Source: Desulfomonilaceae bacterium
GTDB taxonomy: Bacteria; Desulfobacterota; Desulfomonilia; Desulfomonilales; Desulfomonilaceae
DNA length: 31,094 nt
NCBI GenBank assembly: GCA_041662605.1
Contig: JBAZSD010000036.1
Span: 1 to 31,094 of the forward strand
Direction: 5' to 3'
Shown: positions 8,353-17,164 of the stretch, one piece after another
Numbering within the stretch: the first letter of the stretch is position 1
How the letters are laid out: each line of letters opens with the position of its first letter
The notes under the pieces: generated by a model
Told to the model about the DNA's origin: nothing
Database searches by the model: none
What the model saw: only the letters and a program-made list of their open reading frames with translations
Translations under genes and position numbers: made by a program

Positions 8353-9110
8353 GAAAGATTCGCTTAATTCCGCGATTAGACATCAAGGCTCCAAATCTGA
8401 TTAAGGGTATTCATCTCGAAGGACTTCGAGTCATAGGGGATCCACGAGAATATGCCAATCGATATTATGAGCAAGGTGCCGATGAGCTGATATATATGGA
8501 CATTGTCGCAAGCCTTTACGGTAGAAATAACCTCCATGACATCGTACGTCGAACAGCGCATGACATATTTGTTCCCATAACTGTGGGGGGAGGGGTGCGC
8601 TCGGTCGACGATGTTAAAGATATTCTTCGATCCGGCGCAGATAAGGTCGCTATTAATACTGCCGCAACCCTGCGTCCCAAATTGATTTCCGAGGTGGCCC
8701 ACAAATTTGGATCCCAGTGTATGGTTCTTTCGGTGGAAGCTAAAGCCCGAAGCGAAGGGCGTTGGGAGGTTTACACTGACAATGGACGGGAACATACTGG
8801 TCTAGACGTTTTAGAGTGGGTGATGCGTGGAGTGGATTTGGGCGCTGGGGAAATTATGCTTACTTCAGTCGATCGCGAGGGAACGCGCTCCGGATTTGAC
8901 TGTGAGTTAGTGCAGGCTGTTGCCGACTCCGTGCCTGTTCCAGTTATTGCCAGCGGTGGAATGGGTAGTATTCATCACATGATTCAGGTTATTCGGGAAG
9001 GTCACGCAGACGCGGTTGCCATGGCCGACATCTTACACTACAATCGCTCATGTATTCCTAAGATCCGCTCCGCCGCTCTAGCCGAGGGCATGAATGTCAG
9101 AGAAGTATGA
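8349..9110 (+). CDS. HisF-like cyclase-subunit paralogue partnering the amidotransferase
   Basis: 253-residue TIM barrel clearly related to imidazole glycerol phosphate synthase HisF, starting RLIPRLDIK with Asp11 conserved. GGGVRS, GADKVAINTAA, TSVDREGTRSG and IASGGMGS motifs are all recognisable. At the position of the general-acid Asp130 of Thermotoga HisF this protein has Glu130 (LSVEAK instead of the usual IDAK/IDVK). That fits a protein kept as an ammonia conduit and glutaminase activator for sugar amidination rather than for histidine synthesis. The open frame extends upstream to 8304, but the ATG at 8349 starts exactly at the expected HisF N terminus and overlaps the previous stop. 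It overlaps the next gene as ATGA. Confidence 0.87.
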   Translation: MRKIRLIPRLDIKAPNLIKGIHLEGLRVIGDPREYANRYYEQGADELIYMDIVASLYGRNNLHDIVRRTAHDIFVPITVGGGVRSVDDVKDILRSGADKVAINTAATLRPKLISEVAHKFGSQCMVLSVEAKARSEGRWEVYTDNGREHTGLDVLEWVMRGVDLGAGEIMLTSVDREGTRSGFDCELVQAVADSVPVPVIASGGMGSIHHMIQVIREGHADAVAMADILHYNRSCIPKIRSAALAEGMNVREV

Positions 9111-9751
9111 CTAGTGAAGTAACCGTTGTTGATTACGGTCTGGGAAATCTTTTCAGTGTCGGCAGAGCATTGGAACGTTGCGGGGCGATGGTCACAATTT
9201 CAGATAACCCTTTAGTCATCTCCAAAGCTCCAAGACTGGTGTTGCCTGGGGTAGGCGCTTTTGCCAACGGCATGCTAGGGCTTATTGAGCGGAGGCTGGA
9301 CACTGTAATCCGGGATTATACGGCATCGGGGCGTCCATTACTGGGTATATGTCTCGGAATGCAGTTGATGGCCACCATGGGTGAGGAATTTGGTCAACAT
9401 GACGGGTTGAACATCATACCTGGCCGTGTCATAGCCATCCCGAAAGTAGGTACCAACGGATTGCCGCACAAGATCCCCCACATTGGCTGGGCGGCTCTTG
9501 AAATACCGCCTGAGCGAATTGACTGGGAAGGCACGATCTTGGCAAACACATCCCTTGCGGACAGTGTGTATTTGGTTCACTCTTATCAATTGCTTCCAGA
9601 TGATAACAATCATAGGTTGGCCGATTGTCGCTACAATGGCTTGAAAATATCCGCTGCAGTGCAATTTAATAATGTTGTTGGGCTTCAGTTTCATCCTGAG
9701 AAAAGTGGTCGAGTGGGACTGAATATTCTTGACTTGTTCCTAAAAACCTAG
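9107..9751 (+). CDS. HisH-like glutamine amidotransferase for sugar amidination
   Basis: Class I glutaminase of the HisH type, 214 residues. It should hydrolyse glutamine and pass ammonia through the neighbouring HisF-like barrel to the amidotransferase. The triad is visible: Cys82 in GICLGMQL, and His196 and Glu198 in LQFHPEKSG. VVDYGLGNLFSV at the N terminus and LPGVGAF near residue 46 are family hallmarks. The ATGA overlap with the HisF-like gene suggests coupled, roughly equimolar synthesis. No other his genes are present, so a role in histidine biosynthesis is unlikely. Confidence 0.88.
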   Translation: MTSEVTVVDYGLGNLFSVGRALERCGAMVTISDNPLVISKAPRLVLPGVGAFANGMLGLIERRLDTVIRDYTASGRPLLGICLGMQLMATMGEEFGQHDGLNIIPGRVIAIPKVGTNGLPHKIPHIGWAALEIPPERIDWEGTILANTSLADSVYLVHSYQLLPDDNNHRLADCRYNGLKISAAVQFNNVVGLQFHPEKSGRVGLNILDLFLKT

Positions 9752-9779
9752 AAAAAAGTTTAACTTAATGAGGCATATA

Positions 9780-10838
9780 ATGAAGCCCTTTTACATTGAT
9801 CGATTTCTTGTAGCCGAAGATGAACCACCAATTTTTTTGCCGGACATAGGGACTTTTTTCAATCAGGACATGGAAATTGCCAGGAATCTTGTGAAAAAAC
9901 TCAAGACCTCTGGTGTGCAGCTAATAAAGGGCGAAATACTTCATGATGCTGCAATTTCCTCGAATAATGACACATCAGAAACATACCTATCAAGAAATCG
10001 TGGAGTGGTTAAAGAGCGCTATCGTGATCTCATAGAACGCAAAGTTGTGTCTCTATATGAATATGAGCTACTATTTAATTACTGTAAAACAGAGGGAATG
10101 GGGTTTGTACTTTCCGTGTACGACTTTGTTGGCGCAGAATTTGGCAAACATATCGGCGCATCAGCCTTGAAGGTAGCATCATCAAATATTGTGCATCAGC
10201 CGCTTATAGAATTTGTGGCAAGACTCAAGTTACCCATGATAATTGATACTGGTAAATCTACTCTCGAGGAAATTGCTCGGGCCGTAAATTGGGCTCAGGA
10301 TGCTGGAGCCGAGATGATCATGATTCAACATAGTCCGGAGGCGCCTCCTGCACCCATTGAAAACCATAATTTAAGAATGATCTCAACTCTCCGAAAATTA
10401 TTCGATTACCCTATTGGATTATCTGATCATCATGCTGGCGAGGAAATGTTATATGCTGCGATAGCGCTAGGCGCAAGTGCCGTCGAAAAGGGTGTTTGTC
10501 CGGATGAGCATAAGGCTGACCAGGACACCTATCATGCCATGCCAGTTAGCCAGGTTTCTGAAGTTGTAGAAAAATGCCGCCGAATACATATGGCCCTAGG
10601 TTCAGGAATGAGATATCTCCGACGCGACCGAACAAAATATACTTCTCGAATGGGGCTTGTGAGCGCTGCTAATCTTATAAATGGAGATCGCTTAACCTTG
10701 TCAAATGTTAGTTTTGCTTTTCCTGCAGAGGGCGTTCCAGTCGAGCATTGGGGCATAATAGAAGGCTGGATAATAAGACATGAAATACCCGCTGGCAAAC
10801 CCATTCAATGGCGTGATGTTAAACCACCAACTTCCTAG
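9780..10838 (+). CDS. Divergent second NeuB-family protein with SAF domain
   Basis: 352 residues with the NeuB layout (TIM barrel, then SAF-like domain from about residue 285) but altered signatures. The EAGVNHNG position reads DIGTFFNQD (residues 22-30), VKFQ is replaced by QLIKGE (47-52), and EKHF has become EKGVC (236-240), losing a histidine that binds metal in meningococcal NeuB. Still present are ALKVASSNI (Lys131), GLSDHH (213-218) and an Arg-bearing SRMGLVSAA (289-297). It may make a different keto acid or have a non-canonical role; I would not name a product. ATG 9780 has GAGG six bases upstream, while ATG 9768 gives four more residues and lacks a Shine-Dalgarno. The next gene overlaps its 3' end. 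Confidence 0.78.
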   Translation: MKPFYIDRFLVAEDEPPIFLPDIGTFFNQDMEIARNLVKKLKTSGVQLIKGEILHDAAISSNNDTSETYLSRNRGVVKERYRDLIERKVVSLYEYELLFNYCKTEGMGFVLSVYDFVGAEFGKHIGASALKVASSNIVHQPLIEFVARLKLPMIIDTGKSTLEEIARAVNWAQDAGAEMIMIQHSPEAPPAPIENHNLRMISTLRKLFDYPIGLSDHHAGEEMLYAAIALGASAVEKGVCPDEHKADQDTYHAMPVSQVSEVVEKCRRIHMALGSGMRYLRRDRTKYTSRMGLVSAANLINGDRLTLSNVSFAFPAEGVPVEHWGIIEGWIIRHEIPAGKPIQWRDVKPPTS

Positions 10839-11841
10839 AAAACCAGCATTTTCATCCTTGCGGCCTCAGGGTCAGTCTCTGAAAGAAATAAACGATTCAA
10901 CAGCGTTGAATATCAAATCGGTAATGGGGCCGGGTACCATATTGCAGATCTCAGAAGCTGGATGTAGTAATGACACGCATTATATCCATAGGGACCATGA
11001 CGGATTCTGCACATTCCTGAAATTTGTGTCAGACCATGAATTGAATCGTCATCTTGAATCAGATTTGATGGCCAGACACGTGAACGCCAGAGGCGTGAGG
11101 TCCAGCATCCTTTTACCTGAGTTTCCCTGCCAAATTGCAGACGGCAGATTCATTCTTGGATACACCTTCTTTGATTGTCGATTTGCTAGGGCTGTTGAAG
11201 ATGACATTAGGAGTGTCGGAGAAGTTATTGGGCAAATGCACGATGCATTGCTCGATCTTCCGAGCAAAAACACAATGATTGAGCGTACACGAGATAGAAT
11301 TAACATGTTAGATACAAGAGCAGCGTTAATTCTAAAGGGTTGCAATTATGGCCCCAACCCTATCATGCTTAGAACCTTGATCAGACGAGAATTCTCTACA
11401 TGGAGACTTATTATAAATTCAGATCAAGGCCAACCCACACATGGGGACCTGAATTATACTAACATAATTTTCCCGTTGGATGATTCAACTCCAGTCGTGT
11501 TGGATTTCGAAGACACCATGATTTCATGGTTTGAGCCTGCAGTAGATGTCTCAATGGCTTTAGAAAGGTTCGTTCTGTCTGCTCCAGTAGATTCTGAAAC
11601 CGCTTTTCAACTTGGCAAGGCGCTACTTGACGCTTATCGAAAAACTAGAAGAAGTGATGCAACAGTTTTCACTTATTCCCTAGCAGATTATTTGCGCATA
11701 CTATCTATGCGCTCTCTGCTAACCCTGGCAGAGATGGAAAGCCGGGGCAAGGACATGGAATGTAGCGAGTGGAGGAAGTTTTTTTCACTCTATGTTTCGG
11801 CACTGAGGAATGTTTCATTGCTGAATCGTCTGCAAATGTAG
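10816..11841 (+). CDS. APH/choline-kinase-fold phosphotransferase
   Basis: Small-molecule kinase of the aminoglycoside-phosphotransferase fold. The catalytic loop HGDLNYTN has His209, Asp211 and Asn216, and the metal-binding segment VLDFEDT has Asp230. Both are intact, so activity is expected. The substrate is unknown; relatives phosphorylate amino alcohols, sugars and antibiotics. In this locus a sugar or a head group such as choline or ethanolamine is more likely than a drug (inference). The start is uncertain: ATG 10816 overlaps the divergent neuB by 23 bases, ATG 10780 by 59. The tight overlap suggests the two are made together. Confidence 0.7.
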   Translation: MLNHQLPRKPAFSSLRPQGQSLKEINDSTALNIKSVMGPGTILQISEAGCSNDTHYIHRDHDGFCTFLKFVSDHELNRHLESDLMARHVNARGVRSSILLPEFPCQIADGRFILGYTFFDCRFARAVEDDIRSVGEVIGQMHDALLDLPSKNTMIERTRDRINMLDTRAALILKGCNYGPNPIMLRTLIRREFSTWRLIINSDQGQPTHGDLNYTNIIFPLDDSTPVVLDFEDTMISWFEPAVDVSMALERFVLSAPVDSETAFQLGKALLDAYRKTRRSDATVFTYSLADYLRILSMRSLLTLAEMESRGKDMECSEWRKFFSLYVSALRNVSLLNRLQM

Positions 11842-11862
11842 TCCAGGGAAAAACCTTAAGTG

Positions 11863-12996
11863 ATGACTTTCCGCCTTCTACTTTCATCCAGAGATCCGGG
11901 CGCCGCACATCACATGTCAGAAATCGCTTTGTTCTTTTCAAGATCACCAGAGTATGAAATTCACTTTGTCGCATCACATCCAGCAATAGACATTATTAGG
12001 GGAAAAGGATTGCCCGTAAAGTCAGTCAACGCTCCTTCCATTGATACACCATCATGCGCAGGGGCCGGAGACCTTCTCAGGGAGGCAAACGAATTGATTT
12101 CAGAGGTTCGACCCCACGCAATTCTTGTAGGATTATCAGGTCCTGGGATCGGTATAGACGAGGCGCTAGTGTTTTGCGCTGGAGATTGTCCAACATATGC
12201 GATCCAGGATTTTTGGGGGGATGTAAACCTAGGTTTCGGGGCAATACCAAAAACTTTTTTTGTGATGGACAAGGAAGCAGCATATCATACCCAGCAACGG
12301 GTCGATTCAGATGTGATCGTGGTTGGGTCACCCAGACACTCGCGGATGGCGAGACAAATTTATAATCATGATTTTGGGGAGATTAGTCATAAGCACCACA
12401 TTGAGGAGACAGGGTTTTCCTTACTCTTTTGTGGGCAGCCTCTTTGGCATTTGAATGGATATCAAAATACGCTGAGTATCCTAGCTGCCTATTTGCATAA
12501 ATCAGAATTTCGCGGAACAATATATTATAGACCGCATCCAAAAGAGAACAAATCAAATTGGCTGAAGGCTGTAGAGATTTTTGCCCGATATGGTCTCAAT
12601 TCGAGCGTTGATGAACCCTTTTCCCTAGAAAGATCTCTTTGCAGAGTTGACTTAGTTTGTACCTGTTTTTCAAATTGCGGTATTGATTTGGCTTATCTTA
12701 ACCGCTGTTCCCCTTTGCCACTGGCAGGTCTAATCTATATTTTGTTCGACGATGAAGTGTATAGCTGTTACAAAAATTATTCAAAACTAACACATATTCC
12801 TATTGCAGAGATAGGATCAGCCTTAACCGTAACTTGTCGCACATTCCTATTGGATAATTTAAAGAAGGCCTCTGCAGAAGATTGGCGATCTTCTGCTTGG
12901 AATTCGGCAAAAACCTTCTTGCCAGATCCAGCTAACTCATTGAACAAAATTTACAATCAATTGCGTTTTGATCTAAACAACCGTGTCAATCTATAA
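11863..12996 (+). CDS. Putative GT-B-like glycosyltransferase of unknown family
   Basis: 377 residues. It opens with FRLLLSSRDPGAAHH, a Rossmann-like first strand with a glycine-containing loop, has SRDPGAAHHM and GLSGPGIGIDEA in the N-terminal half, and YYRPHPKENKSNW plus a CTCFSNCGIDLAYL segment in the C-terminal half. RPHPKE followed by a Ser-rich nucleotide-site segment is common in capsule-type GT-B enzymes, including CDP-glycerol and sialyltransferase relatives. I do not recognise a specific family. Lying just after the nonulosonate genes it is a candidate transferase for that sugar, but this is inference. GTG 11860 is an equally possible start. Confidence 0.5.
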   Translation: MTFRLLLSSRDPGAAHHMSEIALFFSRSPEYEIHFVASHPAIDIIRGKGLPVKSVNAPSIDTPSCAGAGDLLREANELISEVRPHAILVGLSGPGIGIDEALVFCAGDCPTYAIQDFWGDVNLGFGAIPKTFFVMDKEAAYHTQQRVDSDVIVVGSPRHSRMARQIYNHDFGEISHKHHIEETGFSLLFCGQPLWHLNGYQNTLSILAAYLHKSEFRGTIYYRPHPKENKSNWLKAVEIFARYGLNSSVDEPFSLERSLCRVDLVCTCFSNCGIDLAYLNRCSPLPLAGLIYILFDDEVYSCYKNYSKLTHIPIAEIGSALTVTCRTFLLDNLKKASAEDWRSSAWNSAKTFLPDPANSLNKIYNQLRFDLNNRVNL

Positions 12997-13010
12997 ATCT
13001 GCGCAATCAA

Positions 13011-13735
13011 ATGAGTCAAACTGTAAGTTCGAAGTATAGGGGCAAAGAAATTTATACGAAATCAGACCATCACTCTATTAAAGAAAATTTTAAAGAACTT
13101 GGCAAGGTAATAGCAGAGAAGATTAAATGCGGATCAATTTCTAAAAGTGGGAAAGCATTAGATGTGGGTTACGCGACTGGAGCATTGATAAAACATTTGA
13201 TGAATAGATTTCCAAAAATTCAGTTTACCGGTTTGGACATCTCGAAAGAGTTGATAGAGATTGCTCAACAAAAGGTTCCCGGAGCATGTTTCGAAGTAGC
13301 CTCCGTTATGGAGCTGCCGAAAGGTTATGGGAATTCCTTTGACATTGTTTTGTGTATCGGAGTTCTGGGGATATTTGACGAGCCTGAAGCGAAACAAGCC
13401 TTAAATAATTAATCGAATGCACGCGGCCAGGTGGGGTAATCTACGTTTTTAATCAGTTCAACGAGATTGACATCGATGTGATTGTAAAACACAGATTAGT
13501 TGGATGGGACGGCTGGGGTAAGGCCTGGAACATTTATAGTTATTGGACAGTTGGTGACTGGATTAAGGGAAGAGTCAAGTCGCAACGATTCATCGATTTT
13601 AGCATGCCTTTCGATCTACATCCTCAAGATAATCCTATTCGTACTTGGACCATAGACATGGCAGATGGTAATAGACGACTGACCAATGGACTAAAACTAT
13701 TGGTTGATCTGAGGTTTCTGGAAATCGTGGTTTGA
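13011..13735 (+). pseudogene. SAM-dependent methyltransferase split by a frameshift
   Basis: The 5' frame (13011-13412) encodes a class I methyltransferase N terminus with motif I LDVGYATGAL (residues 50-59), FTGLDIS and DIVLCIGVLG, then stops at TAA 13410-13412. Reading on from about 13409 in the -1 frame gives LIECTRPGGVIYVFNQF and continues without a stop to 13735. PGG followed by a strand is the post-motif III segment expected right there. One base seems to be missing near 13409 (AATAATTAATC where AATAATTTAATC would restore the frame). Restored, the protein would have about 242 residues. This could be real gene decay or a sequencing error. The sequence contains no obvious slippery site. 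Confidence 0.75.
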
Positions 13736-13760
13736 GATTGAGCCTATTTAGAGGTAAAAT

Positions 13761-15506
13761 ATGAAAATTCTCTTTTTTTCGCCCTACTCCGGTATTCGGG
13801 TGCATGCATATCCTGAGGCTATTGTGGCCATGTCCCTGAAACGTAAAGACTTAGAGATAGTCTACATGTCGTGTCGGGGTGTATATTCTCTCGGATGTTA
13901 TGCAATGGCTGCACACGGCGCTAGTCATGATACAGAAATAGTGCAACGCCAGAAAATATGCGCCAGATGCATTCACTACTCGAATTTTCTAAATAAGGCT
14001 CTTGGTATTGAGAGATCTTTCATCGAGGATTACTTAGACAGCCATGACTACGCGCAAATCGAATCATTGGTTGCGCATGAATCAGCAAAGAACGCTTTGA
14101 ATCTATTTTTTGACGGCCTTCCAGTGGGACGCTATGCGCTGCATGAAACACTACTCAATTACAAGTTAAATGATTTAGGGCAAATCGACCAGGATTCTGA
14201 ATCAGACTACATTGTGAAATTACGCGGCGTCGCGACAACCCTGCTGGCTGCAAACAAATTTATACAAACGCATAAACCAGATAGAATCGTAATGTATAAT
14301 ACCAATATATCCACTAATTTTGCCTTGATGAACCTTGCCGAAAATAACGGGATACCAGTCTACGGGTTACACGCGGGCGGGAATATGGGCAAATTTTTAC
14401 AAAGCCTATATGTTTATCGAAAGGACGATTGGCAGGCCCTTAGATCTCTGATTTATGAGTTTGAAAGAGGTTTGTCAGAACAAAGTTGTGATGAAGTAAG
14501 TATTCTAGATGCGATAAAACACGTTGATGCGCTTGTAGCAGCAAAGGAAGTCTTCGTTTATTCCGCGCCAAAGTCAAAAAATACACCAGATATCAGGAGC
14601 ATATATAACATTGACGGAGACAAGAAAATCCTTCTGGCAACATTGAGTAGTTATGACGAAATTGTCGCAAATCAGATGATTGGTGTAATACCCACTGTTA
14701 AGCTCCTTTTTCAGACGCAGATAGAGTGGATACGGTTTTTGATTCAGACTGTAAAACTTCGTCCAGACCTTTTTCTTATAATTAGAATACATCCTCGCGA
14801 GTTTCCTAATCGCCGTGATTCACGGACTTCTGCTCATGCAATTCAATTAAGAGATGCGCTAAACAACTTACCCGACAACGTGCGCATAAACTGGCCCGCC
14901 GACAATATCTCACTATATGATGTTGGGTTACAATCTGATGTCGTTCTGAACGCTTGGTCAAGCGCTGGTAAAGAGCTTGCTCTATTTGGGATCCCCGTGG
15001 TCCTGTACCAAAAAGATATATTGCTTTATCCATCAACGATTAATTTTATTGTTGAGACTGAAGACGAGTACGTTCGCATTATTGACGTCGCAATTGAAAA
15101 AGGAGTTTCGTCTGAAGTAGTTGTGGGGGCATTCCGTTGGCTTGCGCATCAGTATACCTTTAAAACTATCAATATTGAAGACGCTGTTAATTTTGACGCT
15201 CAATCGAGGAACATAATTACTCGTTTATTAAATAAATTTTCTAAAGTGATAGGATCTTCATTTCATTATAGGGAAGATCTTCGTAATCTTAGAAAGCCAT
15301 TCAAAGAATCAGAAAAATTTTACCAAGCGATAGTCGAGCAGAAAGATATCCACGACATCCAGTTTAGAGAAAGATGTGTTATTGATCCTGACTCTGAAAG
15401 ACGTCTCATAGGAGAAACACTGAAAAACATTAAAGGTATCAATTACAAACTTCTTCTTGAGTTGGGGATCTCAGAGACCGAATTGATAAATAAGCAAACA
15501 AATTAA
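13761..15506 (+). CDS. Large capsule-type GT-B glycosyltransferase-like protein
   Basis: 581 residues, starting with the strand MKILFFSPYSGIRVHAYPEA. The C-terminal half has IIRIHPREFPNR (about residue 340) and VVLNAWSSAGKELALFGIPVV (about residue 394), the nucleotide-binding arrangement of capsular polysaccharide GT-B transferases (PF05159-like or CDP-glycerol type). The N-terminal third contains a Cys-rich patch, CARCIHYSNF, unlike typical family members. The basic C-terminal 120 residues may mediate membrane or partner contacts. AGAGGT lies about six bases before the ATG, one of the better ribosome sites here. Donor and acceptor are unknown. Confidence 0.6.
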   Translation: MKILFFSPYSGIRVHAYPEAIVAMSLKRKDLEIVYMSCRGVYSLGCYAMAAHGASHDTEIVQRQKICARCIHYSNFLNKALGIERSFIEDYLDSHDYAQIESLVAHESAKNALNLFFDGLPVGRYALHETLLNYKLNDLGQIDQDSESDYIVKLRGVATTLLAANKFIQTHKPDRIVMYNTNISTNFALMNLAENNGIPVYGLHAGGNMGKFLQSLYVYRKDDWQALRSLIYEFERGLSEQSCDEVSILDAIKHVDALVAAKEVFVYSAPKSKNTPDIRSIYNIDGDKKILLATLSSYDEIVANQMIGVIPTVKLLFQTQIEWIRFLIQTVKLRPDLFLIIRIHPREFPNRRDSRTSAHAIQLRDALNNLPDNVRINWPADNISLYDVGLQSDVVLNAWSSAGKELALFGIPVVLYQKDILLYPSTINFIVETEDEYVRIIDVAIEKGVSSEVVVGAFRWLAHQYTFKTINIEDAVNFDAQSRNIITRLLNKFSKVIGSSFHYREDLRNLRKPFKESEKFYQAIVEQKDIHDIQFRERCVIDPDSERRLIGETLKNIKGINYKLLLELGISETELINKQTN

Positions 15507-15510
15507 AAAC

Positions 15511-16212
15511 TTGAAGAATATTATCCTGAAAATTCTGCGAAAAACCGGGATTGAGGTAATAGGTTTAAGTCGTCGTCCAGCATTGGATGGTATGGAAAAC
15601 CGCTTTTCGTATCAATCCAAGCTTTATAATTTCGACATTAAACCAGGAGAAGAGGTTTTAGATGTCGGTAGTGGAGGTGATCCATTTCCTTATGCAACTA
15701 TGCTAGTGGATCTTCATACACAACCCACAAATCATCGAACTTCTGAACTAATAACCCATGGAAAACCATTTGAAATAGCTGATATCAATCACCTGCCGTT
15801 TGAAGATAAATCCTACGATTTCGTATACTGTTCTCACGTCCTAGAGCACGTCTATGATCCTATTCGAGCTTGCGCCGAATTGGTAAGAGTCGGTCGTCGG
15901 GGATATATTGAAACTCCTTCCCTGATGACGGATGCTTTGTTTTGTTGGGCAGAGGGGATGCACAAGTGGTTTACCGTGGTAATTGGAAATCGTCTAGTGT
16001 TTTTTGAGTATGACCAAAGGCTGATTCAAGGAGTTAGGAATGGTTATTGGCAGGAGTCTGTATTCTCAAAAAGACACCACCCACTCCAGGACGTCTTTTT
16101 CAAGAATCAGGAAATCTTCAACAATGCTCTCATGTGGAAAGGTTATTTTGAATGCACGGTCTTTCGACAAGACGGCTCTGTAAAGAATAGTGATGTCGAA
16201 CATTCCCCCTAA
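15511..16212 (+). CDS. Class I SAM-dependent methyltransferase
   Basis: 233 residues. Motif I is VLDVGSGGDPFPYAT (residues 49-63), motif II LVDLHT, then FEIADINHLPFEDKSYDFVYCSHVLEHV, a clear methyltransferase type 11 pattern. It probably O-methylates a sugar or a polysaccharide end in the cytoplasm. The TTG start four bases after the previous stop has no visible Shine-Dalgarno, so translation may rely on coupling. The N terminus (KNIILKILRKTG) is basic and amphipathic and suggests peripheral membrane contact. Confidence 0.75.
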   Translation: MKNIILKILRKTGIEVIGLSRRPALDGMENRFSYQSKLYNFDIKPGEEVLDVGSGGDPFPYATMLVDLHTQPTNHRTSELITHGKPFEIADINHLPFEDKSYDFVYCSHVLEHVYDPIRACAELVRVGRRGYIETPSLMTDALFCWAEGMHKWFTVVIGNRLVFFEYDQRLIQGVRNGYWQESVFSKRHHPLQDVFFKNQEIFNNALMWKGYFECTVFRQDGSVKNSDVEHSP

Positions 16213-16227
16213 ACTTCGTCGTAGGAA

Positions 16228-17160
16228 ATGAAACAGGACCACAAGATACCTGTAGTGCTTTTCGCTTATTCCCGGCCTGACCACCTGAGTCAAACTCTAG
16301 ATTGCCTGCAGGCAAACCAAGTTCCTCTGATATATGCGTTTAGCGACGGTCCAAAAGGCGAACAAAACGCCGCCAAGGTCAACGAAGTTCGAAAAACTCT
16401 CAAAGCCATTGACTGGTGTGAAGTCAGGCTCTTCGAGCGGAACACCAACTTTGGATTAGGGCGCTCGATCCTCACCGGTGTGACCGAGGTATTGAGTAAA
16501 CACAACGCAGCGATAGTATTCGAAGATGATCTGGTATGCGTGCCAGGGACCTACGACTATCTTTGTTCAGCCTTGAAAGCTTACAGAGATGATGAACGGG
16601 TCATGAGCGTGACAGGTTGGACACATCCTTCTGTTACCCCAATTGACGTTAGAGATCAGCCGTATTTCGACGGTCGTGCCGAATGCTGGGTGTGGGGTAC
16701 CTGGGCCAGAGCCTGGCAAGGGATGGAAACGGACGCAAAGACCCTAATGAAAAGATGTAAGGCTGAGGGAATAGACATCTATAAGTATGGGGCTGACCTT
16801 GTAAGTATGGCCGAGGCAGAGTTGCGACAGAACATCTGGGCAGTCAGGTTTTTATACTGGCACGTTCTGAACCGTGGAGTATGTCTACGTCCGCCGTGGA
16901 GTATGGTTGAGCATGTTGGTTGGGGCGATCACGCCACAAACGCAACGGATGCAGGGGTTTGGGCCAGTCCACTGCTAGAAATTTGCCCACCACTCCCTGA
17001 AAGCTGGCCTGAACCGTTCGAGAACCTGGAGTGCAATAAGCTATGGAAAACTATCTACGGCGGTAGGCCGACCATTCCAAAACGTTTCTACCATCTTGCT
17101 CGCCATATGGTTTCTGGCCTTCATCAATACATGCGGAACAGAATTAAGGCTGGACCGTGA
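16228..17160 (+). CDS. GNT-I-like glycosyltransferase, copy A
   Basis: 310-residue GT-A transferase. IPVVLFAYSRPDHL opens the fold, the metal-binding EDD is at residues 99-101 (VFEDDLVCVPGTY), followed by RVMSVTGW and a YFDGRAECWVWGTWARAW block, the arrangement of the GNT-I (GT13-like) fold. It is highly similar along its length to the protein at 18222-19133, with shared blocks such as GLGRSILTGVTEVL and LRPPWSMV; by eye about two thirds of residues match. The pair flank a different GT. Donor is unknown. The GGA before the ATG is too close to be a good Shine-Dalgarno. Confidence 0.72.
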   Translation: MKQDHKIPVVLFAYSRPDHLSQTLDCLQANQVPLIYAFSDGPKGEQNAAKVNEVRKTLKAIDWCEVRLFERNTNFGLGRSILTGVTEVLSKHNAAIVFEDDLVCVPGTYDYLCSALKAYRDDERVMSVTGWTHPSVTPIDVRDQPYFDGRAECWVWGTWARAWQGMETDAKTLMKRCKAEGIDIYKYGADLVSMAEAELRQNIWAVRFLYWHVLNRGVCLRPPWSMVEHVGWGDHATNATDAGVWASPLLEICPPLPESWPEPFENLECNKLWKTIYGGRPTIPKRFYHLARHMVSGLHQYMRNRIKAGP

Positions 17161-17164
17161 TTTG

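Noticed and set aside
8349..9751. HisF and HisH as histidine biosynthesis genes
   Set aside because: No other his genes are present, the pair follows a sugar amidotransferase, and the HisF-like protein lacks the usual Asp130.
13395..13420. Programmed -1 frameshift in the methyltransferase
   Set aside because: No X XXY YYZ slippery heptamer and no strong downstream stem; a missing base explains it more simply.
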